Shown here: in pieces, positions 57,122-64,000 of the stretch
Numbering within the stretch: position 1 is the stretch's first letter
Layout of the letters: the number at the start of each line of letters is the position of its first letter
Assembly: GCF_017569205.1 (NCBI RefSeq)
Contig: NZ_CP071870.1
Span: forward strand, 1,116,001 to 1,180,000
Length of the DNA: 64,000 nt
Origin: Propioniciclava sp. MC1595
GTDB taxonomy: Bacteria > Actinomycetota > Actinomycetes > Propionibacteriales > Propionibacteriaceae
Direction: 5' to 3'
Made by a program: the position numbers and the translations under genes
The notes under the pieces: generated by a model
The model's database searches: none
Seen by the model: only the letters and a program-made list of their open reading frames with translations
What the model was told of the DNA's origin: nothing

Positions 57122-60100
57122 CCCCTTCGTCCACCTGCGCGTGGCGTCGGGGTACTCGTTGCAGTACGGCGCCTCGCACCCCAGCGTGCTGGTCGAGGCC
57201 GCCGCCGGCCACGACATGGACACGCTGGCGCTGACCGACCGCGACGGGCTGTACGGCGCGGTCCGGTTCGCCAAGGCGTGCATGGCCAGCGGCGTCGCCC
57301 CCGTCGTGGGCGCCGACCTTGCCGTCGAGGGCGCCGGGCGGGCGGTGGTGCTGGCCGAGTCGCGGCGCGGCTGGGGGTCGCTGTGCCGGCTGGTCACGGC
57401 GACGCACGCCCGCGGCGAGCGGGGGGCACCGGTCACGACGCGGTCGCTGGTGGGGGAGCACCGCGACGACGTGGTCGTCGTGCTGGGCCCCGACTCCGAC
57501 CTCGGGTCGGCGCTGGTGGCCCGCGACGAGCGCCGCGCCGAGGCGGCGCTGCGCGGGTGGCTGGAGGTGGTCGAGGCCCACCAGCTCGTCATCGGGGTCA
57601 CCGACCACCACCTCGCCGGCGCCGGGGTCGGCAGCGCGCGGCTGGCCGGGCGCATGCTGGCGTTCGCCGACGCGCACGGGGTGGCCGGGGTGCTCACCAA
57701 CGCGGTGCGCATGGCGCGCAAGTCCGACGCCCCCGTCGCCGACGTGCTGGACGCCGCCCGTCGCCTCGTGCCCCTCGACGTCCGCAACGTCGACCGGCGC
57801 AACGCGGAGGGGTACCTCAAGTCGGGGAAGGAGATGCTCGCCACCGTCGAGGAGGTCACCCTGCTCGCCGGGCGCCGCGACCCCGCGAGGCTGGTCGCCG
57901 ACACCCGCCACCTGGCCCTGCGCTGCCGGCTGGACCCGGTGGCCGACCTCGGCATCGGCGAGATCCACCTGCCCGAGTTCCCGGGCGGCATCGCCGAGCT
58001 GCGGGCCCGGTGCGAGGCGGGGCTGGGGGCCCGCTACGCCGCACCCGCGGCGTCCACGGTCGACCGGCTCGACGACGAGCTGGCCGTGATCGAGCAGATG
58101 GGGTTCGCCGCCTACTTCCTCACCGTGGCGCAGGTGGTCGACAGCGTGAGGGAGATGGGCATCCGGGTGGCCGCGCGCGGGTCGGGGGCCGGCTCGCTGG
58201 TCAACTACTGCCTGGGCATCTCGGGGGTCGACCCGATCGCCTACGACCTGATCATGGAGCGGTTCCTGTCCCCGCTGCGCCGGGCGCTGCCCGACATCGA
58301 CATCGACGTCGAGTCCGCGCGCCGGCTCGAGGTGTACGACCGGGTGTTCGCCGATTTCGGTGCCGACCGCGTGGCGGCGGTGGCGATGCTGGACACCTAC
58401 CGGGTGCGGCACGCGATCCGCGACGTGGGGGCGGCGATGAGCCTGCCGCCGGGCGACATCGACCAGATCGCGAAGTCGTTCCCGCACATCCGCGCGCGCG
58501 ACGTGCGCCACGCCCTGCGTGAGCTGCCCGAGCTGCGCCGGGCCAACCTCGGCGACGAGCAGCTGCGGGTGCTGTTCGAGCTCGTCGAGGGGCTCGACGG
58601 GCTGCCGCGGCACGTGGCGCTGCACCCGTGCGGGGTGATCCTGTCGGATGCGACGCTGGGGGAGCGGACGCCGGTGGAGTCGTCCTTCGGTGGGTACGCG
58701 ATGAGCCAGTTCGACAAGGACGACGTGGAGGACCTGGGCCTGCTCAAGCTCGACATCCTCGGCATCCGGATGCAGTCCTCGATGGCGCACGCCCTCGACG
58801 AGATCGAACGGGTCGACGGCGAACGCATCGACATCGACGCGCTGGCCCCCTACGACGACCCGGACGTGTACGCGATGATCTCCCGCGCGGAGACCATCGG
58901 CTGCTTCCAGATCGAGTCGCCGGGCCAGCGGGAGTTGGTCGGCAAGTTCTCGCCGAGCGAGTTCAACGACCTCGTCATCGACATCAGCCTGTTCCGGCCG
59001 GGGCCGGTGAAGTCCGACATGGTGGTGCCGTTCCTGCGGGCGCGCAACGGGTGGAGCGAGGCGACCTACCTGCACCCCGACCTGGTGCCGGCGCTGGCCG
59101 AGACGCGCGGGGTGATCGTGTTCCACGAGCAGGTGATCAAGGTCGTCGCCGTCATGACCGGGTGCTCGCTGGCCTACGGCGACGAGGCGCGCCGGGCGCT
59201 GGGCTCGCCCGAGGGGCAGGAGGACGTGCGGCACTGGTTCTACCCGGCTGCCCGGGCGCAGGGGTACGCGGAGGCGCTGATCGACGACGTGTGGGCGATC
59301 CTGGTCTCGTTCGCCTCGTTCGGGTTCTGCAAGGCGCACGCGGCCGCGTTCGCGCTGCCGACCTACCAGTCGGCATGGCTGAAGTGGCACCACCCGGCCG
59401 CCTTCGTCTCCGGGCTGCTCACCCACGACCCGGGCATGTACCCCAAGCGGCTCATCCTCGCCGAGGCACGGCGCATGGGCGTGCCCGTGCTGCCGCTGGA
59501 CGTCAACGCGTCCGGCGAGGTGTACCGGGTGGAGGCGGCGGAGGGCGACGGCACCCTGGGCGTCCGGCTGGCCCTGACCGACGTGAAGAACATCAGCGCC
59601 GCCGAGGTGGAGCGCATCGTGGCCGGCCAGCCGTACGCGGGGCTGGTCGACTTCTGGCAGCGGGCGCGACCGGGCTCCGACGTGGCCGAGCACCTCGTGC
59701 TGGCCGGGGCGTTCGACGCGCTGTACGGCATCGGGTCGGTGCGCGGGCCGGGCGCGCGGGGGCGGGTCACCCGGCGCGACCTGCTGCTCACCCTGGCCGA
59801 CCTCGAGCGCCTCGACCGGGTCGACGCCCGCGCCCACGGCCGGGCGCGCGGGCTGGGGTCGGGCGGCGCGACCGGCCACCAGGCGGTGCAGCTGGCCCTC
59901 GACTTCACCGAGCCGGCGACCTGCGACGTGGTGGTCTCCGGGCTGCCCGAGATGACCGCCGAGGAGCGGATGGCCGCCGAGCTGGCCGTGCTGGGCATGG
60001 ACGCCACCCGCCACGTCATGGAGGACCACCGCGAGTTCGTCGAGGCGATCGGGGTGACGCACGCCGATGAGCAGATGAAGCGGCGCAGCGGCAGCCGCCT

Positions 60101-60746
60101 GCTCGTGGCCGGGGTGAAGGTCGCCACCCAGACCCCGCCGGTGAAGTCGGGCAAGCGGGTGGTGTTCCTCACCCTCGACGACGGCACCGGCCCCGTCGAC
60201 CTCACCTTCTTCGAGGACGCCCAGGGCCCCTTCGCCACCACCGTGTTCAACTCCTGGCTGCTGGTCGGGGTGGGGGAACTGCGCCGCACCGGGGCGCGGG
60301 GCGTGTCGTTGCGGGCGCTCGGCGCCTGGGACCTGCTGCACCTGGAGGCCCTGTGGCGCTCGACGCTGGAGGCGACCGGCGACCCCCGGGCGGCGGTGGC
60401 CGCGGTGCACGAGCTGGTCGACGCCGACCTGGCCGCGCGGGCGGCGGCCGTGGCGGAGGGGGAGCGCGCGCGGGCCGACTGGAACGCCAGGGCCCAGGAC
60501 CGGCCCTACGCCGACGGCGACGGCGGGTCGCAGGGCGAGCGGGCCCGTCGGCGCGCCGACACCGAGCACGCCGGCGCGGCCGGCGGCATGGGGCAGCGCC
60601 GGGTGCTCATCCACCCCAGCGGGTTCGTGCAGTCGCCCTACACCGACGTGGCGCCGGCGGGGGAGTCGCCGCGGTCGGTGCCGAGGAAGTTCGCCGACCC
60701 GGGCCGCAAGCTGTGGCACTCCAGCCCGGGGTCCTCGGGCCGCTGA
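57114..60746 (+). CDS. dnaE2: Error-prone DNA polymerase III alpha (DnaE2)
   Basis: 1210-residue C-family polymerase for damage-induced mutagenic synthesis. N-terminal PHP domain (HLRVASGYSLQYGASHPSVL, TDRDGLYGAV). The polymerase active site PDIDIDVES is at about 393-401, with ARGSGAGSLVNYCLGI before it. A C-terminal OB domain lies at about 990-1080 (VVFLTLDDGTGPVDLTFFE). PDIDIDxES wording and length identify DnaE2 rather than the replicative DnaE1. Third gene of the LexA/PafBC-type operon. imuA' and imuB, its usual partners, are not beside it. Confidence 0.95.
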   Translation: MTDPFVHLRVASGYSLQYGASHPSVLVEAAAGHDMDTLALTDRDGLYGAVRFAKACMASGVAPVVGADLAVEGAGRAVVLAESRRGWGSLCRLVTATHARGERGAPVTTRSLVGEHRDDVVVVLGPDSDLGSALVARDERRAEAALRGWLEVVEAHQLVIGVTDHHLAGAGVGSARLAGRMLAFADAHGVAGVLTNAVRMARKSDAPVADVLDAARRLVPLDVRNVDRRNAEGYLKSGKEMLATVEEVTLLAGRRDPARLVADTRHLALRCRLDPVADLGIGEIHLPEFPGGIAELRARCEAGLGARYAAPAASTVDRLDDELAVIEQMGFAAYFLTVAQVVDSVREMGIRVAARGSGAGSLVNYCLGISGVDPIAYDLIMERFLSPLRRALPDIDIDVESARRLEVYDRVFADFGADRVAAVAMLDTYRVRHAIRDVGAAMSLPPGDIDQIAKSFPHIRARDVRHALRELPELRRANLGDEQLRVLFELVEGLDGLPRHVALHPCGVILSDATLGERTPVESSFGGYAMSQFDKDDVEDLGLLKLDILGIRMQSSMAHALDEIERVDGERIDIDALAPYDDPDVYAMISRAETIGCFQIESPGQRELVGKFSPSEFNDLVIDISLFRPGPVKSDMVVPFLRARNGWSEATYLHPDLVPALAETRGVIVFHEQVIKVVAVMTGCSLAYGDEARRALGSPEGQEDVRHWFYPAARAQGYAEALIDDVWAILVSFASFGFCKAHAAAFALPTYQSAWLKWHHPAAFVSGLLTHDPGMYPKRLILAEARRMGVPVLPLDVNASGEVYRVEAAEGDGTLGVRLALTDVKNISAAEVERIVAGQPYAGLVDFWQRARPGSDVAEHLVLAGAFDALYGIGSVRGPGARGRVTRRDLLLTLADLERLDRVDARAHGRARGLGSGGATGHQAVQLALDFTEPATCDVVVSGLPEMTAEERMAAELAVLGMDATRHVMEDHREFVEAIGVTHADEQMKRRSGSRLLVAGVKVATQTPPVKSGKRVVFLTLDDGTGPVDLTFFEDAQGPFATTVFNSWLLVGVGELRRTGARGVSLRALGAWDLLHLEALWRSTLEATGDPRAAVAAVHELVDADLAARAAAVAEGERARADWNARAQDRPYADGDGGSQGERARRRADTEHAGAAGGMGQRRVLIHPSGFVQSPYTDVAPAGESPRSVPRKFADPGRKLWHSSPGSSGR

Positions 60747-60751
60747 GCGTT

Positions 60752-60795
60752 TTGTCGGAGGCCCGGCCTACCATGGATTTCGCAGGGGTGTTCGA
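60752..60795 (+). promoter_or_regulatory. RecA-NDp (PafBC-type) promoter of dinB
   Basis: TTGTCG (60752-60757), 11 bases, TACCAT (60769-60774). Nine-base identity TTGTCGGAG with the dnaE2 and exonuclease promoters. A TTCGAA sequence (60791-60796) sits where the LexA box lies before dnaE2 but is only a half-site. Confidence 0.8.
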
Positions 60796-60810
60796 ATCAA
60801 AGGAGGGGTC

Positions 60811-61983
60811 ATGCCGGTCATCGCACACGTCGACATGGATGCCTTCTACGTCGCCGTCGAGCTCCGCAGCCGCCCCGAGCTGCGGGGGCGCCCGGTGTGG
60901 GTGGGCGGCGCCCACCGCGGGGTGGTGCTGTCGGCCTCCTACGAGGCGCGGGCCTACGGGGTGGAGGGCGGTATGTCGTCCACGCGGGCCCGCCGGCTGT
61001 GCCCCGACGCGGTCGCGATCTCGCCCGACTACGACGCCTACGAGGCGGCCTCCGACGGGGTGTTCGCGATCTTCGACACGATCACGCCGCACGTCGAGCG
61101 GGTCAGCCTGGATGAGGGCTTCCTCGACATCACCGGCACCCGGCGCCTCCTGGGCGAGCCGGCCGAGGTGGGCGAGCTCATCCGCGCGCTGGTGGCCGAC
61201 GAGCAGGGCATCCCGTGCTCGGTGGGTCTCGGGCCCACCAAGCTGATCGCCAAGATGGCCTCCAACAAGGCCAAGCCCAACGGGCTGCACCAGGTCCCGC
61301 CGGGGGAGGTGGTGCCGTTCCTGCACCCCCAGCCGGTGGAGAAGATCTGGGGCGTGGGGCCGTCCACCACCGAGAAGCTGAACAAGCTGGGCCTGTACAC
61401 GATCGCCGACCTGGCCCACACCCCGAAGTCGACGCTGCAGCGGGCGTTCGGGGCCCGGGCGGGTGGCGAGCTGTGGGAGTTCGCGTGGGGCATCGACGGC
61501 CGCCGCGTGGTGGCGACCGAGCCCGGCGACCGCAGCGTGGGCAGCCAGGAGACGTTCGGCAAGGACACCGACGACCTCGACCAGGTCCGCACCGAGCTGC
61601 TGCGCACGGCCGCCCGGGTCGCGTCCCGCATGCGGATGGCCCGGGTCGTGGGGCGCACGGTGACGCTCAGCCTGCGGTTCGCCGACTTCCGCACCGTGCA
61701 GAAGTCGCTGACCCTGCCGTACCCGACCGATGCGACCGACGAGGTGTACGCGGCGGCGGTCCGCCTGTTGCGGGCGTTCCGGCTCGAGCGCCCGCGACTG
61801 CGGCGCATCGGCATCCGGGTCGAGCACGTGCTGGACGCCGACCAGGTGTCCACGCAGCCCGCGCTCGACGAACCCGAGCGCGGCTGGCGCGAGGCGGAGC
61901 GGGCCGCCGACGCCGCGATCGCCCGGTTCGGGCCGCACGCCGTCTCGCGGGCCAGTCTGGCGAGACGCGCCGGTTCCGTTTGA
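60811..61983 (+). CDS. dinB: DNA polymerase IV (Y family)
   Basis: 390-residue translesion polymerase. Catalytic carboxylates intact: D8 in HVDMDAFYVAVE, D101 and E102 in SLDEGFLD. The steric-gate region FY and the helix-hairpin-helix IWGVGPSTTEKLNKLG are present. A C-terminal QPALDEPE segment resembles a weak clamp-binding motif. The intact active site makes it DinB rather than the catalytically dead ImuB. ATG with AAAGGAGG seven bases upstream. Confidence 0.95.
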   Translation: MPVIAHVDMDAFYVAVELRSRPELRGRPVWVGGAHRGVVLSASYEARAYGVEGGMSSTRARRLCPDAVAISPDYDAYEAASDGVFAIFDTITPHVERVSLDEGFLDITGTRRLLGEPAEVGELIRALVADEQGIPCSVGLGPTKLIAKMASNKAKPNGLHQVPPGEVVPFLHPQPVEKIWGVGPSTTEKLNKLGLYTIADLAHTPKSTLQRAFGARAGGELWEFAWGIDGRRVVATEPGDRSVGSQETFGKDTDDLDQVRTELLRTAARVASRMRMARVVGRTVTLSLRFADFRTVQKSLTLPYPTDATDEVYAAAVRLLRAFRLERPRLRRIGIRVEHVLDADQVSTQPALDEPERGWREAERAADAAIARFGPHAVSRASLARRAGSV

Positions 61984-62050
61984 GGCGCGCGACGCCTACA
62001 CTTGTCCCACGCCCGTCGACCCGGGTCCAGTCCCAGAGAAGGGAGGCGCG

Positions 62051-62401
62051 ATGGCACTGTCCGACAAGGAGCAACGTCTGCTCGAGCAGCTCGAGGCTGC
62101 CCTCGCGGCTGAGGATCCGAAGCTGGCCAACACCCTGCGCGGCACCACCACCCGCACGTTGCACCGGCGCCGCGCCGCGATCGCCGGCCTGGGCTTCGTG
62201 ATCGGCCTGGCCGCCCTCATCGGTGGCATGCAGCTCTCGATCTTCGTCAGCGTGATCGGTTTCGTGGTCATGCTCGTCTCGACCGTCGTCGCGCTCAGCT
62301 CGTGGCGCGTCGTCGAGACCGAGGCCCAGTCCCGGGGCCGGGCTCCCGACTCGGCGCTCACCGACCTCGACGACCGGTGGCGGCGCGACGAGGGCTTCTG
62401 A
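62051..62401 (+). CDS. DUF3040 membrane protein
   Basis: 116-residue protein opening with the DUF3040 signature MALSDKEQRLLEQLEAALAAEDP. Two transmembrane helices at about 43-83 (IAGLGFVIGLAALIGGM and FVSVIGFVVMLVSTVVAL), then a charged tail. GGGAGG seven bases before the ATG. Found near the cell-division cluster in actinobacteria (Rv2169c position, recalled). Function unknown. Confidence 0.9.
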   Translation: MALSDKEQRLLEQLEAALAAEDPKLANTLRGTTTRTLHRRRAAIAGLGFVIGLAALIGGMQLSIFVSVIGFVVMLVSTVVALSSWRVVETEAQSRGRAPDSALTDLDDRWRRDEGF

Positions 62402-62422
62402 CCAGCTCCTCCGAACAACCAG

Positions 62423-64000
62423 TCAGGAACGCGCGGCCCTCCGGGGGCGCGCGTTCCGCCGTTGGTGGCTCTGTGCCTGGGCGCGGGCCTGTGCCGTCAG
62501 GGCGGCGGTGACGGCCGCCACCTCGTCGGCCCACGTGCCCGGCAGGTCGTAGTTCTCGCTGCGGTCGAACAGGGCGCGCTCGGACGCCGCGGCGAGACCG
62601 CGCAGGGCCTCGGCCGCGCGCTCGTCCCCGCCCAGCGACGGGACCAGGCGCTCGGCCGCGAAGCGCGGGGAGCCGTCGGGCCAGGACAGCCGCAGGTCGC
62701 CCACGACCTCGCGGACCTCCTCCCACGCCGAGAGGGTGTCGACCCGGGCGTCGCCCGTGCCGGCCAGCCGCTGGGTGCGGCGGCGCGCTCGCAGCACCCG
62801 GGGGGCCAGGAGGGCGCTGAGGCCCAGCAGCCCGACGACGAGGGCCACGACGAGCCACGGCAGCAGGGTGGTCACGACCTCCTGCGCGGGCGGGACCGGG
62901 GTGGCCGTCGGCTCGGGAACCTCGGGCTCCTCGGGCACGGTGGGGTCGATGGTCGGCTCCTCGACGCCGGGTTCCGGCGCCGCGCTCTCGGGGGGCGCCT
63001 CCGCCCCACCCGTCCCCGGGGCGCCGTCGCCGCGCGACGGCGTCGGCTCGAACGCGACCCAGCCCAGGCCCTCGAGCCACAGCTCGGGCCAGGTGTGCAG
63101 GTCGCGGGCCGTCACCGCCCAGGCGTCGCCCTCCTGCACACCGGGCACGAAGCCGACGGCCATGCGGGTCGGGATGCCCAGCTCGCGGGCCATGATCGCC
63201 ATCGCACCCGCGTACTGCTCGCAGTACCCGGTGCGGGAGTCGAAGAGGAAGTCGTCGATGGTGGCCAGGCCGTCGCCCGTGCCCGTGCTCGGGGCGGTGG
63301 AGTAGGTGAAGCGGTCCGAGCGGAGGAAGGCCTCCAGCGCCTGGGCCTTGGCGCCCGGCGTCGGGGCTGCCTCGGTCACCTCGTGGGCCAGCTCGCGCAC
63401 CCGCATCGGCAGGTCGTTGGGCAGCGAGGTCGTGAGCTCCCGGTCGGGGGCCCCGCCGGAACCCGCCTGCCCGATCGTGGCGGCGTCCGGTCGCACCTCG
63501 AGGCTGGTCACCTCGTAGCTGATGCCCTCGGTGGCGGTCCCACGCTCGGGCCCGGCCATCGCCATGACGTCGAGGGTGTCGAGGGCGAACCCCCACTCGC
63601 CGGGCGCGTCGAACGAGGTCGGGGCGTACGGCACCGGCAGCCACTCGCTGGCGAACTCGCCCACCTCGATGCGGGTGGTGCGGCGCTCGCCCGGCGGTGA
63701 ACCGGGCGGGGCGGGCATCCGGCCGGTGGCGACCCGCACGTCGGACAGCGCGAAGCCGCCGGCCGAGAGGGCCGGCAGGGACGCGAGCTTGAGGTAGGTG
63801 CCCCCCGGGCTGTCGGTGGTGTAGCGGATCACCACGTCGTCGGACCCCTGCACCAGGTTGCGCTTCAGGTCCAGCGACGGGTCGCTCATCTGCAGCGGCT
63901 CGGACGCGCTGCGCGGCTCGAAGGTCGGCACGAACCGCGCGGTGACCCAGGTCAGGCCGATCGCGCCGGCGGTCAGGGCGAGCACGACGAGCCAGGCAGT
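62423..64000 (-). CDS. Transglutaminase-like (TgpA-type) membrane protein, N terminus cut by window edge
   Basis: At least 525 residues; the frame stays open at the right edge, where TgpA-like N-terminal helices would lie. Visible: transglutaminase core with catalytic Cys in RTGYCEQYAGAMA and His in DLHTWPELWLEG, then a Pro/Glu-rich linker (PTIDPTVPEEPEVPEP), one helix (about 375-397 of the visible part) and a cytosolic C-terminal domain. An extracytoplasmic peptidase or crosslinking role is typical of the fold; substrates unknown. In actinobacteria it usually accompanies DUF58 and MoxR genes, which would lie outside the window. Confidence 0.88.
   Translation of the reverse strand, partial: TAWLVVLALTAGAIGLTWVTARFVPTFEPRSASEPLQMSDPSLDLKRNLVQGSDDVVIRYTTDSPGGTYLKLASLPALSAGGFALSDVRVATGRMPAPPGSPPGERRTTRIEVGEFASEWLPVPYAPTSFDAPGEWGFALDTLDVMAMAGPERGTATEGISYEVTSLEVRPDAATIGQAGSGGAPDRELTTSLPNDLPMRVRELAHEVTEAAPTPGAKAQALEAFLRSDRFTYSTAPSTGTGDGLATIDDFLFDSRTGYCEQYAGAMAIMARELGIPTRMAVGFVPGVQEGDAWAVTARDLHTWPELWLEGLGWVAFEPTPSRGDGAPGTGGAEAPPESAAPEPGVEEPTIDPTVPEEPEVPEPTATPVPPAQEVVTTLLPWLVVALVVGLLGLSALLAPRVLRARRRTQRLAGTGDARVDTLSAWEEVREVVGDLRLSWPDGSPRFAAERLVPSLGGDERAAEALRGLAAASERALFDRSENYDLPGTWADEVAAVTAALTAQARAQAQSHQRRNARPRRAARS
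62426..62457. terminator. Hairpin at convergent ends of DUF3040 and transglutaminase genes
   Basis: Perfect 10-bp arms GGAACGCGCG/CGCGCGTTCC (62426-62435/62448-62457), lying within the last codons of the minus-strand gene. Weak U-content afterwards. Confidence 0.45.

Noticed and set aside
60811-61983. Calling the Y-family polymerase ImuB
   Set aside because: All three catalytic carboxylates are intact, and ImuB proteins have lost them.

Overview
This is a high-GC actinobacterial chromosome segment. The evidence is a bc1-aa3 respiratory supercomplex with a diheme QcrC, a PASTA serine/threonine kinase, a PspA-PspAA pair, GuaB1, a sunset-domain protein, a HelR-type helicase, DnaE2, mycobacterial-type LexA and PafBC promoter signatures, and many apparently leaderless genes. 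A membrane nitrate reductase and two NarK transporters suggest a facultatively nitrate-respiring member of the Propionibacteriales or a related order. That placement is inference. The central block keeps the gene content, and much of the order, of Mycobacterium tuberculosis Rv2169c-Rv2219 as I recall it, so most of the window is core chromosome. I see no insertion sequence, prophage, CRISPR array, rRNA or tRNA.

Layout. (1) 1-4.1 kb: start of narG, a Cys-containing winged-helix regulator overlapping it, and divergent narK1-narK2. (2) 4.1-6.5 kb: a possible 23-residue small-protein gene with its own promoter-like and terminator-like signals, then a Uup-type ABC-F gene. (3) 6.5-16.9 kb: lipoate and glycine-cleavage block (DUF4191, lipA, a eukaryote-type tandem phosphofructokinase wedged between lipA and lipB, lipB, two-lipoyl-domain E2, leucyl aminopeptidase, gcvT, small membrane proteins). 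(4) 17-19.7 kb: pspA, pspAA, a degenerate glycerate-kinase-like gene and erpA. (5) 19.8-29.6 kb: ctaC-ctaD-ctaF on the plus strand and ctaE-qcrC-qcrA-qcrB on the minus strand, flanking guaB1 and an acetyltransferase. (6) 29.7-50.4 kb: an atypical receiver protein with trpD, prepilin peptidase, sunset-domain protein, PpiA, a stand-alone Lrp ligand domain with an exonuclease/GIY-YIG protein, esterase, acyltransferase, DAHP synthase, threonine aldolase, thioredoxin, metallo-hydrolase, argE, a Ca-type P-ATPase, PknL-like kinase, ThiE-like protein, polyprenyl synthase and metF. (7) 50.4-56.4 kb: acetyltransferase, HelR, FAD protein, DUF4126 and a lipoprotein polysaccharide deacetylase. (8) 56.4-62 kb: a DNA-damage cassette (DUF6504, HEPN, dnaE2, dinB). 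(9) 62-64 kb: DUF3040 and the start of a transglutaminase region.

The most notable signals are as follows. The 730-residue phosphofructokinase resembles animal and fungal tandem PFKs. A shared TTGTCG-N11-TAnnnT (RecA-NDp/PafBC-type) promoter lies before three separate DNA-repair units. A perfect LexA box precedes the dnaE2 operon. A single palindrome, AGCCTAGGCT, seems to give -10 elements to two divergent leaderless genes. A compact small-gene locus lies at 4.29-4.54 kb. Start codons were moved from the longest reading frames wherever a ribosome-binding site or a -10 hexamer 6-8 bases upstream decided the case.
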